Assembly (NCBI GenBank): GCA_910583735.1
Contig: CAJTXS010000003.1
Coordinates: 62,001 to 126,000, forward strand
Source of the DNA: an uncultured Christensenella sp.
Lineage (GTDB): Bacteria > Bacillota > Clostridia > Christensenellales > UBA3700
DNA length: 64,000 nucleotides
Reading direction: 5' to 3'
The position numbers were made by a program, and so were the translations under genes. Positions 24,693 to 32,710 of the stretch are shown piece after piece. Within the stretch, counting starts at the first letter, position 1, and the number at the start of each line of letters is the position of its first letter. Below the pieces are notes generated by a model. It was not told the origin of the DNA and searched no databases. It saw nothing but the letters and a program-made list of their open reading frames with translations.

Positions 24693-25262
24693 CTAAAACT
24701 TGCCAAGCCAATTAGCCGTCTCCTGCCGAGTAGTAAAAATCATATACGGCACGTCGGAGTTCTGCAATCTCTCTAAAACTCCGGGACGGACATTCGTCCT
24801 GTATCCTAATATCCACTCGACAAATTCCTCGTCAGCCTGCTCTTCGCATCCATCCGTCATGTCGGGACGCGAAGTGCCTCTGTATTTTTCTACGCGCTCA
24901 TGCACGCTTTGTATACATAACCGAGTGTCGTAATCAAGGAATATGCACAAATCAGCATACTTAAGTCTAAGCGCGAATGTCCTGTCATAATTCCCGTCGA
25001 TAATCCATTTATTCTTTTTAAGTTGTTCTTCAAGCAATTTATCAAACTCCTCAGGCGGACGCGTCTCCCAATTAGGAAGCCAATACAACTTATCCAAATG
25101 CACTACAGGCAGCCGAAATTTATTACCCATTTCGACAGCTAAAGTGCTCTTTCCTGCTCCTCCGCAACCCACAATAAGTATTCTTTCGAAGTCAAATTTC
25201 ATTTTGTCCTCGATTAATTTATTTGAGCCCATATAACGATTGCCGTTCTTAATAGTTTTCAT
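24693..25262 (-). CDS. FlaR-like P-loop nucleotide kinase family protein
   Basis: 189 residues with a P-loop ILIVGCGGAGKST (about 28-40) and the pattern VVHLDKLYWLPNWETRP, then KKNKWIIDGNYDRTFALRLK, which is typical of the group annotated as DNA topology modulation protein FlaR or adenylate-kinase-like AAA proteins. The molecular role is not settled. The start is supported by AGAGG seven bases upstream. It is the last protein gene before tmRNA. Confidence 0.8.
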   Translation of the reverse strand: MKTIKNGNRYMGSNKLIEDKMKFDFERILIVGCGGAGKSTLAVEMGNKFRLPVVHLDKLYWLPNWETRPPEEFDKLLEEQLKKNKWIIDGNYDRTFALRLKYADLCIFLDYDTRLCIQSVHERVEKYRGTSRPDMTDGCEEQADEEFVEWILGYRTNVRPGVLERLQNSDVPYMIFTTRQETANWLGKF

Positions 25263-25403
25263 TTCTTTGCCTCTTTAGGCTGTTGCCGGGTAGCTGTTAC
25301 GCAATTACGGGTAAACAATATTTAATGCAATTATCTATAGATAAGTCATAGATAATAGCAAAATCATATTTCGCGATATAATAAAGATATTATAGATATA
25401 AAG

Positions 25404-25430
25404 TAAAAAACGCACAGTAGTGCGTTTTAT
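25404..25430 (-). terminator. Terminator of tmRNA
   Basis: Stem AAAACGCAC with GTGCGTTTT and a 4-base loop, followed on the minus strand by a T-run. Confidence 0.8.
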
Positions 25431-25432
25431 CA

Positions 25433-25792
25433 TGGTGGACCTGAGGGGAATTGAACCCCTGTCCGAGAAACTTTGCACAGCGTTTTCTACATACTTAGCC
25501 GATTGTCGATTTCCCGTCAGGCAAGTCAAGCGGCAAACTTAACTGACGGATAGCCCTGAGTCTTGCGCGGTGCCTCGGGCATAACGCCGCGCCCTGTTCC
25601 ACTGTCCGATGCCGGTTATGAAGCCGTGGAAACTTCAGCCGACAGCCTCGCTAATTAAGCTGCGAAGGCAAGAGAGCCGTTGTAGCTCTCGGTTTTATTT
25701 TCTGCGTTTAATTTTAATTTCCGTATTTGCGGAGACGAGCCTCCGGTATGCTTACACTGCCCTCCCTTCCCCGTCGAAGCCGAGACAGGCCC
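25433..25792 (-). ncRNA. ssrA: Transfer-messenger RNA (tmRNA)
   Basis: Rescues stalled ribosomes and tags the nascent chain for proteolysis. On the minus strand the 5' end GGGCCTG pairs with CAGGTCC next to the 3' CCA at 25433, forming the tRNA-like acceptor stem with one G-U pair; CTCGGCTTCGACGGGG follows the 5' arm, and GTTCAATTCCCCTCAGG is the T-arm. The resume codon GCA at 25704 opens a tag read as AENKTESYNGSLAFAA, ending TAA at 25655. The length of about 360 bases is normal. Its own promoter lies just upstream. Confidence 0.96.
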
Positions 25793-25802
25793 ATGCGTAT
25801 GT

Positions 25803-25831
25803 ATTATATATGCTTTATGCGGTTGTGTCAA
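25803..25831 (-). promoter_or_regulatory. Consensus promoter of tmRNA
   Basis: On the minus strand, perfect TTGACA and TATAAT are separated by 17 bases; the predicted start is a few bases before the mature 5' end. Confidence 0.9.
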
Positions 25832-26111
25832 GTCGGAAAAGTATGGCAATATATGCGTATATATAATTATATCCTTAATAACAAGCAAAGATAACTGCGA
25901 TATAATCCGCGCCGAAAGAAGGCGGTCGCGCCTGCAATATGTATCAATACAGTGCAAGATTATTCTCAACTTAATGACCGGTAGCAAGCAAGTAAGATAA
26001 TATGCGCATCGCCGCGGAGCATAGACATATGAGCCGTAAAACAAGCGGACCGTCTGTTGTCCGATTGCAATCGAACAAGAATATAATGAAAAAAAGGTAA
26101 AAAATTGGCAC
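25832..26111. other. Intergenic stretch between tmRNA and a small membrane-protein gene
   Basis: About 280 bases. Only the two divergent promoters at its ends were recognised. Confidence 0.4.
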
Positions 26112-26140
26112 TTGAAAAATCTTGCCGTAAGTAGTAAAAT
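26112..26140 (+). promoter_or_regulatory. Promoter with leaderless geometry
   Basis: TTGAAA, 17 bases, TAAAAT, then six bases to the ATG at 26147. No Shine-Dalgarno is possible in the predicted transcript. This is the cleanest such case in the window. Confidence 0.7.
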
Positions 26141-26146
26141 ATAAAT

Positions 26147-26650
26147 ATGGACAAGCTGATTAAGGCAAAGAAAGCGGCGCAAGCCGTATTGGGAATAAGC
26201 ATATTTATGCTGATAGTGGGCATACTGGGCTCTTCGCTTGCGATACACTTCGGGCAGAATGCTTCGGGCTATGCGGTAATAGCGCTGATACCTATAGGAC
26301 TGCTCGGCGCTGCGTACGGCGCGTATATGATGAAGAACATCATAGCGTGCGTCAATGTCGTAAAAGGCGTTGAGGACGGCAGAGCAAGTGTGGACGACCT
26401 CTGCTCCGCTAAGACGGACGCGGCAAGGCGCAATACAGAAAAGACGGTCAAGCAGTGTATAGAAGAGGGCTTCCTCGACGGCTACGTCCTAAACGAAGAC
26501 GGCGAGATTGCGATTGCCGAGAGCGAGATATGCGAGGATGCAGAGGCCGTGTGCGAGGAAGTCGCCGCGGAAAGTATCGGAGTGGACGACGGGGCGGCAA
26601 CCGAAGCAGAAGAGCAAGCCGCTGCGCCGACAGAGGAAGATAAAGAATAA
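26147..26650 (+). CDS. Small two-helix membrane protein with acidic tail
   Basis: 167 residues, not recognised. After a basic start (MDKLIKAKKAAQAV) come two helices (GISIFMLIVGILGSSLAI and AVIALIPIGLLGAAYGAYMM); the cytoplasmic remainder is strongly acidic and alanine/glutamate-rich (AVCEEVAAESIGVDDGAATE). It has its own promoter and terminator. Function unknown. Confidence 0.7.
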   Translation: MDKLIKAKKAAQAVLGISIFMLIVGILGSSLAIHFGQNASGYAVIALIPIGLLGAAYGAYMMKNIIACVNVVKGVEDGRASVDDLCSAKTDAARRNTEKTVKQCIEEGFLDGYVLNEDGEIAIAESEICEDAEAVCEEVAAESIGVDDGAATEAEEQAAAPTEEDKE

Positions 26651-26671
26651 TATTGATTAAATAATAATAGC

Positions 26672-26701
26672 AGCGGGCGATAGATTCGCTCGCTTTTTAT
26701 T
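26672..26701 (+). terminator. Rho-independent terminator
   Basis: AGCGGGCGA pairs with TCGCTCGCT (one G-U) around TAGAT, followed by TTTTATTT. Confidence 0.8.
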
Positions 26702-26798
26702 TGCCGATATTTGCATACTGTTCAATCGGTTCGGATTGTTGCGCATAGCATAATACTTAGGCATAGCTTACAATCAATAATTAATAGCTGAAAAATAA

Positions 26799-27764
26799 TT
26801 AAGAGGGCAGCCTTCTTATACTTACTTCGCCGCTGTTGATCTTGGTAACTGTTCCGCCGTACAATGTTACATACAGCGCGCCGTCGTCGTCTATGTCGGT
26901 AGCGGTGCCGCAATACTCTATGCCGCCACGCTCGTAAGATACTCTCTCTCCCAGTATCATTGAGTGTGCGCGGTATTCTTCCATAAAAGTCCTGTCGCCG
27001 AGACGGTCCGCAAGGCTCAAGAATTGCGAAATTATTGCGCCGATGAGGCGGTCCCTATCTATATCGGGCGGCAGTTCGAAGAGCGCGCCCGCCTTATTCT
27101 TGATGTCCTCGGGCAGCGGTACGGCAACGAAGTTGACGCCTATGCCCACTACTATGCCGCTTATTTTTCCGTCGGTGCCCATGACGCTTTGCGTCAAGAT
27201 ACCGCACACCTTCTTATCGTCCAGATACAGGTCGTTGACCCACTTGATAAGGCATTGCTTACCGCACACATTATCTATTGCGCGTCTGGTCGCTACAGCC
27301 GCCGCAGGCGTGACTGCGAGTAGATTATCCGCCTCTATATTGCGATTGATTATAATGCTTAGGTAAATGCCGCTACCTGCGGGCGAAAAGAAAGACCTGC
27401 CCGTCCTGCCTCTGCCCTGCGTCTGGCTGTGAGCTACCACCGCCGTGCCGTGACGCGCGCCGTCTTTGAGCATGTCGAGCGCAATATCGTTGGTAGAGGT
27501 TACGGTATCGAATATGAATATATCCGCGTCCTCGCCGTTCATGCCGCTCCTAATGCTCTTGAGCTTGGGCTTGCCGCCGATAGATATCAAAGCATAGCCG
27601 CGGTTGGTGCCGCCGTCTATATTGCAGCCGGATAATCTCAGCGAATTGACCGCCTTCCATACCGCGTTGCGCGATATGCCGAGCATGGCTGCTATCTCCT
27701 GTCCCGAGACGCTTGCGCCGCCGCGTTCTTTAAGCAATTTAAGGACGGAGTCTTTAGTCTTCAT
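26799..27764 (-). CDS. birA: Bifunctional biotin-protein ligase / biotin operon repressor BirA
   Basis: Attaches biotin to carboxylase carrier proteins and, in Bacillota, represses biotin genes. The 321 residues contain an N-terminal HTH (GQEIAAMLGISRNAVWKAVN), the ligase domain with GRGRTGRSFFSPAGSGIYLS binding biotinyl-AMP and KWVNDLYLDDKKVCGIL, and a C-terminal SH3-like domain. Its start overlaps the radC-family stop by four bases. No biotin or carboxylase gene is nearby. Confidence 0.94.
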   Translation of the reverse strand: MKTKDSVLKLLKERGGASVSGQEIAAMLGISRNAVWKAVNSLRLSGCNIDGGTNRGYALISIGGKPKLKSIRSGMNGEDADIFIFDTVTSTNDIALDMLKDGARHGTAVVAHSQTQGRGRTGRSFFSPAGSGIYLSIIINRNIEADNLLAVTPAAAVATRRAIDNVCGKQCLIKWVNDLYLDDKKVCGILTQSVMGTDGKISGIVVGIGVNFVAVPLPEDIKNKAGALFELPPDIDRDRLIGAIISQFLSLADRLGDRTFMEEYRAHSMILGERVSYERGGIEYCGTATDIDDDGALYVTLYGGTVTKINSGEVSIRRLPS

Positions 27765-28471
27765 AACGCGTCCTCCAATAGAGAATTGAGCCTATAGCTG
27801 AAGTATCTTCCGCCGTCTGTCAAGATAAGGTGATCTGCAAGCGTGATGCCGATGGAGTCGAGCGCGGTATTGAGCCTGCGAGTAAAGTCGTTATCCTCTT
27901 TAGACGGCATAGGCGTGCCCGTAGTGTGATTGTGCCCTATATAGACGTGCGAGGCGTTGATTGCGTCGAGCTTACGCAGGTAATTGCGTATCTCCGTCTT
28001 GCAGCTTGCGGCGTCGCCGCTGGCCATAAGATAACCTGCGCGCATAAGGCATGCGTCGTCTACGCACAGCATGTAAATGACCTCTACGTCAAGTCCGTCC
28101 GTCACGGAATGCAAGTATGTCGCGGCGTCGCTTACGTTGCGAATAAACACTTTCTTGCTGTCGGAATTGACTTGCAGACAGCGCTTGAATACGCCCGAAA
28201 GCGAGCTCAAAAAGAGCGCGGCGTCCTTAGTGACGTGTGGCACGTTGAATATAGCGTCGGCATCCGTATTGATTAAGGTATATAAGTTGCCGAATGTATT
28301 GAGCAGGTTGTGAGCGATGGGATTGGTATCTTTAAGCGGAATAAATGGATATAGCAGATACTCGAGTATCTCGTGATCGTGCAAGACGTCTATGCCGTGC
28401 TCGGCAATCTTCTGCTTGACGCGTTGCCTGTGTCCTTTATGAACGTTGACCTTGTTGTTGCTATCTGCCAT
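27761..28471 (-). CDS. radC: RadC/JAB-domain protein
   Basis: 236 residues of the RadC family. The N-terminal helix-hairpin-helix-like region (HEILEYLLYPFIPLKDTNPI) precedes a JAB1/MPN domain with the metal motif HNHTTGTPMPSKEDNDFTR. The function is unresolved; a role in DNA repair is historically assigned but doubtful, and the MPN fold suggests a metallohydrolase. Overlap with birA implies co-transcription. An rpmH-operon terminator lies just upstream. Confidence 0.85.
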   Translation of the reverse strand: MADSNNKVNVHKGHRQRVKQKIAEHGIDVLHDHEILEYLLYPFIPLKDTNPIAHNLLNTFGNLYTLINTDADAIFNVPHVTKDAALFLSSLSGVFKRCLQVNSDSKKVFIRNVSDAATYLHSVTDGLDVEVIYMLCVDDACLMRAGYLMASGDAASCKTEIRNYLRKLDAINASHVYIGHNHTTGTPMPSKEDNDFTRRLNTALDSIGITLADHLILTDGGRYFSYRLNSLLEDAL

Positions 28472-28492
28472 GTTCCGACTGCGTAATGATAA

Positions 28493-28511
28493 GGCGGCAA
28501 TAGCTGCCGCC
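28493..28511 (-). terminator. Probable terminator of the rpmH-jag operon
   Basis: A 7-bp GGCGGCA/TGCCGCC stem eight bases beyond the jag stop; the following minus-strand sequence TTATCATT is only moderately U-rich. Confidence 0.6.
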
Positions 28512-28518
28512 CTCGATA

Positions 28519-29343
28519 TCAGAAAAATCTTTTATTGTTGCCGTACGACTTAGTCTTGCCGAAGCCCTTCTTCTTGAAGTTGACGCTGCTGGAAGCATCG
28601 TACATATCTATATCGGTGTGGTACTCGATGTTGCTCTTGGACACGGCGGGAGCGGAGCTATCGCTCCTGCGAGGTCTGTCCTCTCTTCTCCTGTCGGGGC
28701 GTCTATCGCCGTCTCTTCTGCCTGTCCTGCCCTCGCCTCTCTTCTTGCTGGGCGCGATTACCACATAGCGGGAAGGCTCGTCGCCCTCGCTGTGGGTGGT
28801 GACATAGCTGTCGTCCGCAAGCGCGGCATGTATCACTCTGCGCTCAAAGGGGTTCATAGGCTCCAACGATACCGCTTCGCCCGATTTCGCTGCCTTGAAC
28901 GCCAGCCTGCGGGCGAGCTTGGTGAGCACTTGGACGCGCTTCTCGCGGTAATTCTCTCCGTCGACTATAACTCTGCCGTCAAATCCGCCCGTAGAGTTAG
29001 CTATGAGCAGGGCAAGATATTGCAGGCTATCCAGCACGTCGCCGCGGTAGCCGATGATATGAGCTACGTCGGGACCGCCGATGTTGTAAAGATATCCTTC
29101 TTCCGTCTCGGTCATCTCGACTTCGCAGTCAAAGCCCATGCGCTTAATGGCGCCCTGTATGAACTCCAGCGCCGCGAGCTGACCTGTAAGTTTCTGCGTG
29201 ACCTTAACCGTGACTTTCTTCTTAATAAGTCCGCTCTCCTTTACTATAGCGGTGTCTACTTCGCTCTCGTCAAGTCCCAACTGCTCGAGCGCGTTTCTTA
29301 ACGCTTCGTCGTAAGATGATGCGGTGACTTCTATACTCTTCAT
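28519..29343 (-). CDS. jag: Jag/KhpB RNA-binding protein
   Basis: 274 residues, RNA-binding partner of KhpA that affects cell elongation and division in Gram-positives. The Jag_N domain (residues 1-50) includes SSYDEALRNALEQLGLDESE; the KH domain has HIIGYRGDVLDSLQYLA with the GxxG loop GYRG; the R3H domain includes NPFERRVIHAAL. A low-complexity RRDGDRRPDRRREDRPRR stretch and a 40-residue tail rich in lysine, tyrosine and phenylalanine follow, which is longer than usual. Co-transcribed with yidC, 13 bases upstream. Confidence 0.93.
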   Translation of the reverse strand: MKSIEVTASSYDEALRNALEQLGLDESEVDTAIVKESGLIKKKVTVKVTQKLTGQLAALEFIQGAIKRMGFDCEVEMTETEEGYLYNIGGPDVAHIIGYRGDVLDSLQYLALLIANSTGGFDGRVIVDGENYREKRVQVLTKLARRLAFKAAKSGEAVSLEPMNPFERRVIHAALADDSYVTTHSEGDEPSRYVVIAPSKKRGEGRTGRRDGDRRPDRRREDRPRRSDSSAPAVSKSNIEYHTDIDMYDASSSVNFKKKGFGKTKSYGNNKRFF

Positions 29344-29356
29344 AATCTTTCTCCCA

Positions 29357-30619
29357 TTACTTGGCGGATATGAGGCTCCTCGCTGCCTCCCGTCTGTCGA
29401 GTTGCTTAGTGATAATTATATAAGCGATGTTGAACAGCGTGCTGACCGCATTACTCATGAAATAATAGAGTGCGAACGCCGCGCTGTATACTATTGCGAA
29501 TATGCCCATTATTAACGGCATTGTATAAGTTACAATTTTCATGGTCCTCTGCTGGGACTTTTGCTGCTCTGCGCCGCCTGCCATCATGTTCTGCGGCGAC
29601 ATCTTCTGCGTAAACCATGTGGTCAATACCGAAAGCACCACCGATATGATAGGCAGTACGAAATATCCGTTCCAGTTCTTTACGTCCCAGAATGACTTCT
29701 TATTAAGACGTTCCTGCGCAGGACCTGCGAGTGTGTCGTACGATACGCCCGATACGTCCCAGTGCGCCTGTATCTTGCCGCCCACGAACTGCTGCGCGGT
29801 AGGCACTACGTTGGTGCCCGTATCCGACATAAATACGTTCTTAATCCAAAGGAAGCTCTCCATGTGCTCTTCGTAGGCGTCGGCAAGACGCTCGTTGAGC
29901 CTGCTCTGATATGCGCCGGCTACGCCGCGCACGATAGCTTTTTGCTCTAAAGGCAGCTTGTTGATATAGCCGTTCTTCTCGGAGCTGTCCATATAGTCGC
30001 CGTACAGCGTGCGCGCCGCCGAGTATTTCTCCCAGCCCGCGCCTGACTGCGCGTCTATCTGAGCGGAAAATTCGTTAAGAGAGTTATTTAACGCTTCATC
30101 GCCTATTTCCGCATTGCTGTCTAAGATAGCCTTCTTCTCGGCAGATACGACGTAATCCTTTACCGCGGCGTCTACGTTGTCTGCATTGTCGTTGAATTCC
30201 AGATACGCGCCGTATACATTCTCCATTATAACTTCGTTCTGATATGCAACCAGCTGTCTGAAGCCCGCAAAGACTACGAAGAATATGACCATGGTGACGA
30301 TAAGCGGCAGGCAGGAAGCAAGAGGGTGTAACTTCTCTTCCTTCTGCAATTCCGCTTGTTTCTGTCTCAGAAGTTGGGGTTGATTGGCGTATTGCTTTTG
30401 GAGCTTGGCAAGTTTAGGCTGAAGACGCGCCATAGCCTTGCTCTGCTTGCGCTGAGATATCTTCTGCCAGATATCAAGCGGAGACGTAATTAACTTGAGT
30501 ATTATGGTGAATACGATGACCGTGACACCGAACGACGGCAAAAGCTCGGACAACTGAACGAGCCACTTGCCAATCAGGTTGCTCGGCAGAGACACCGCCA
30601 ACGTAGTTAAAATATCCAT
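29357..30619 (-). CDS. yidC: Membrane protein insertase YidC with enlarged extracytoplasmic loop
   Basis: Inserts membrane proteins alone or with Sec. Helix 1 of the conserved core is FGVTVIVFTIILKLITSPLD, followed by the cytoplasmic coiled hairpin (AKLQKQYANQPQLLRQKQ) and LPLIVTMVIFFVVFAGFRQL; the last helices are near 310-330 and 365-405. Between the second and third core helices lies about 160 residues (roughly 130-290) of charged sequence absent from typical 250-280-residue Gram-positive homologues, which makes the protein 420 residues long. There is no lipobox cysteine at the start. The gene overlaps yidD by 13 bases. Confidence 0.93.
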   Translation of the reverse strand: MDILTTLAVSLPSNLIGKWLVQLSELLPSFGVTVIVFTIILKLITSPLDIWQKISQRKQSKAMARLQPKLAKLQKQYANQPQLLRQKQAELQKEEKLHPLASCLPLIVTMVIFFVVFAGFRQLVAYQNEVIMENVYGAYLEFNDNADNVDAAVKDYVVSAEKKAILDSNAEIGDEALNNSLNEFSAQIDAQSGAGWEKYSAARTLYGDYMDSSEKNGYINKLPLEQKAIVRGVAGAYQSRLNERLADAYEEHMESFLWIKNVFMSDTGTNVVPTAQQFVGGKIQAHWDVSGVSYDTLAGPAQERLNKKSFWDVKNWNGYFVLPIISVVLSVLTTWFTQKMSPQNMMAGGAEQQKSQQRTMKIVTYTMPLIMGIFAIVYSAAFALYYFMSNAVSTLFNIAYIIITKQLDRREAARSLISAK

Positions 30620-30828
30620 TTAGCAACTCCTCGGTAATTATCCTTAACGGGATCGTGTCCGCCCTCTTTCCAAGGCACGCATCTAAGCAGTCGCATGATG
30701 CCCATGATTATCCCCAAAGGTCCCCATTTGATTACAGCTTGTCCCATATAAGCCGAACAGGACGGCGTATAGATACACCTGTCCTTCATCAATGGATTAT
30801 AATACCTCTTATATATGCGTATCAGCAT
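30607..30828 (-). CDS. yidD: Membrane insertion efficiency factor YidD
   Basis: 73 residues with the family's RYYNPLMKDRCIYTPSCSAY core and RLLRCVPWKEGGHDPV end. It assists insertion of membrane proteins and is always found between rnpA and yidC in this operon type. It overlaps rnpA by 20 bases and yidC by 13, pointing to translational coupling. Confidence 0.95.
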   Translation of the reverse strand: MLIRIYKRYYNPLMKDRCIYTPSCSAYMGQAVIKWGPLGIIMGIMRLLRCVPWKEGGHDPVKDNYRGVAKWIF

Positions 30829-31243
30829 ACGCCGCCTTATTGTCGGATGCGGTATCGGCCCCTATGCTATCCTCAATAGATTGAGAAAACAGCCTGAGTG
30901 CGCCCGCCTTATCCTTTAGCAATCCTGCCTTGTTAAGAGTCGATATTAAATCTTGAGCCAGTTTTGCATAAGGCGCGTCGGCTGAACCCGACTTTGCCAC
31001 TATTACGTAATTATATCCGCCTTGGAGATATCCTATCAATCGCATAGCGATATCTTTTATGCGCCGCTTGACCTTGTTGCGAACTACGCTCTTGCCCACG
31101 CGCTTACCGGAGACGACCCCTACGCGCAGAGCGTATCTTGTAGGGCAATAGGTGATAGACGTATATGTTCCGCCGCACCTGCTGCCCTTGCGGTAGATAT
31201 ATGAAAAAGTGCGTCTGCCTCCCAGACGGTACTTCTTCTGCAT
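30809..31243 (-). CDS. rnpA: Ribonuclease P protein component RnpA
   Basis: 144 residues, the protein subunit of RNase P. KYRLGGRRTFSYIYRKGSRC at the N-terminus and the RNR-type signature SGKRVGKSVVRNKVKRRIKD are diagnostic. The C-terminal 30 residues (after LISTLNKAGLLKD) are an extension beyond the usual length of about 115. It starts 12 bases after rpmH. Confidence 0.96.
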   Translation of the reverse strand: MQKKYRLGGRRTFSYIYRKGSRCGGTYTSITYCPTRYALRVGVVSGKRVGKSVVRNKVKRRIKDIAMRLIGYLQGGYNYVIVAKSGSADAPYAKLAQDLISTLNKAGLLKDKAGALRLFSQSIEDSIGADTASDNKAAYADTHI

Positions 31244-31255
31244 ATCGAATGTCGA

Positions 31256-31390
31256 TTACGCGCTAAGTTGCTTTCTGCCCTTGTTGCGGCGACGAGCGAT
31301 TACGTTCCTGCCGCCCTTAGTGGACATCCTCTTACGGAAGCCGTGGACCTTGCTGCGCTGTCTCTTTTTGGGTTGATAAGTTCTCTTCAT
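31256..31390 (-). CDS. rpmH: 50S ribosomal protein L34
   Basis: 44 residues: MKRTYQPKKRQRSKVHGFRK, then RMSTKGG and a basic tail RRRNKGRKQLSA. The sequence is the canonical L34. GAGAGGG lies about nine bases before the ATG. It leads the rpmH-rnpA-yidD-yidC-jag operon; no dnaA gene lies upstream. Confidence 0.97.
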   Translation of the reverse strand: MKRTYQPKKRQRSKVHGFRKRMSTKGGRNVIARRRNKGRKQLSA

Positions 31391-31425
31391 ATCGTTAAGC
31401 CCTCTCTTTTAATAATAGCTAAACC

Positions 31426-31455
31426 AGTATAATATAAGGCTTCCCTCGCTGTCAA
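31426..31455 (-). promoter_or_regulatory. Promoter of the rpmH operon
   Basis: On the minus strand, TTGACA is followed after 18 bases by TATACT; overlapping TATTAT gives a 15-base alternative. Confidence 0.7.
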
Positions 31456-31745
31456 GTAAATAATCTTTTATATTATTATATAAAGGCGGCGCTTTCAGTC
31501 AACCGATTGACCGATTGAAATAGGCGATAGCCTCCGCTGTATATCGACGAAAAGTATATTATATCTGTCGAATAAAGTATAATTGAATACTTGACCGCGG
31601 CAAATTAGAAGTAGACAACGATAAAAATCGAAGGTTGTTAAGCATCGCACTCGAGTAACCTATATTAAAATTGACCGCTCCAAGTAAAATAAATATAATC
31701 AGTCGGATATCGAAATAAAACGGTAAAACATGTTATAAACAAAAG

Positions 31746-31779
31746 TTATATTGATAATAATAAATTATTATCAATATAA
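31746..31779. repeat. 34-bp AT-only palindrome
   Basis: Two 16-base arms (TTATATTGATAATAAT and its complement) flank a central AA. It contains no G or C pair except one in each arm, and could be a duplex-unwinding element or an operator. Confidence 0.65.
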
Positions 31780-32042
31780 AATTAATAATAATATAAGTCA
31801 AAGTATATAATGTCGGAATATAATTTCTTTTGTAAAATAACGTATGCGCTCGAAAACAGTAATCTGATAGTTGCAGCCGTAGGGGGGGGGATTATAACAA
31901 GATAATAGATATCTGTAAATGCAGGCGCAAACAAATTACAGGATTAAACTTGCATGTCAATATGTGCGACATATAAATATCTATAAGATATTACGTTGAA
32001 TGCAAAGTATTAAATAACATGCGCTGCTATAACCGTCAAGAA

Positions 32043-32058
32043 TGTTTAACGTGAAACA
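32043..32058. promoter_or_regulatory. parS-like ParB/Noc binding site 1
   Basis: TGTTTAACGTGAAACA differs from the Bacillota parS consensus TGTTTCACGTGAAACA at one position of the left half. Confidence 0.8.
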
Positions 32059-32341
32059 TGAGGGTAAAATACCGAAATCATAATATATAATCCTTTATTA
32101 TACCTGATCGACTGCATATCCCTATTTTAACTTTAATAATATTTTTTATGCCTAAGCGCGCCATCTCAAGTAAAGTAACGACAGATAATCGATTCAAGAC
32201 TATTCTTGAGCATTAAATTATAAAGCAAATAGTAAAACAGTCTGCGCGGCTGCGTACATCGATATACAACATGCGCTCAACCGCAATTATATCTACAGAA
32301 ACAACGTAAATTCTTTTTAATCTATTACAGGTGTATATGGC

Positions 32342-32364
32342 GCGTTTGAGCGCAAACGCTTTTT
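32342..32364 (+). terminator. Orphan rho-independent terminator
   Basis: GCGTTTG and CAAACGC flank AGCG and are followed by TTTTT on the plus strand, yet no gene precedes it. An unrecognised small RNA ending here is possible. Confidence 0.5.
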
Positions 32365-32689
32365 CAGAGTAAATATCGGGATAAAAATTAATGTTCTATG
32401 ATTTTAGATGATTTTTTTTGCGCAGTAAAAGCATTTTACAGCGCGCCGATAATAAATATTTTAATATTTAATAAAAATGCGGAGGTTTATGCTGTTTGAG
32501 TTTTAATATCGATTGCATAAATAGATGCGGATCCTTAGATGTCGGTTACGCATCTATTCGGATATTATTGATATCTACCGTGCTTAGATATCAATTGATA
32601 TATAAATTGTAAGCCGAATAATATCGATTTTCTCATCTGCCGCTGTATCTCGAGCTATAGCCGCAGTAGTATTGCTTTTATCAAGTGCG

Positions 32690-32710
32690 ACACGTATATG
32701 CTGTACGTGT
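32690..32710. repeat. Inverted repeat with 7-base spacer
   Basis: ACACGTA and TACGTGT flank TATGCTG. Confidence 0.5.

Noticed and set aside
25335..25529. 64-codon minus-strand frame over the tmRNA 3' end
   Set aside because: Lies in the tRNA-like domain of tmRNA and its terminator.
25433..25792. Attachment-site duplication of the tmRNA end
   Set aside because: I looked for a second copy of the T-arm/acceptor sequence in the patch to the left and saw none.
25655..26248. 197-codon minus-strand frame
   Set aside because: Its end is the tmRNA tag; the rest runs through the ssrA promoter and the start of another gene on the other strand.
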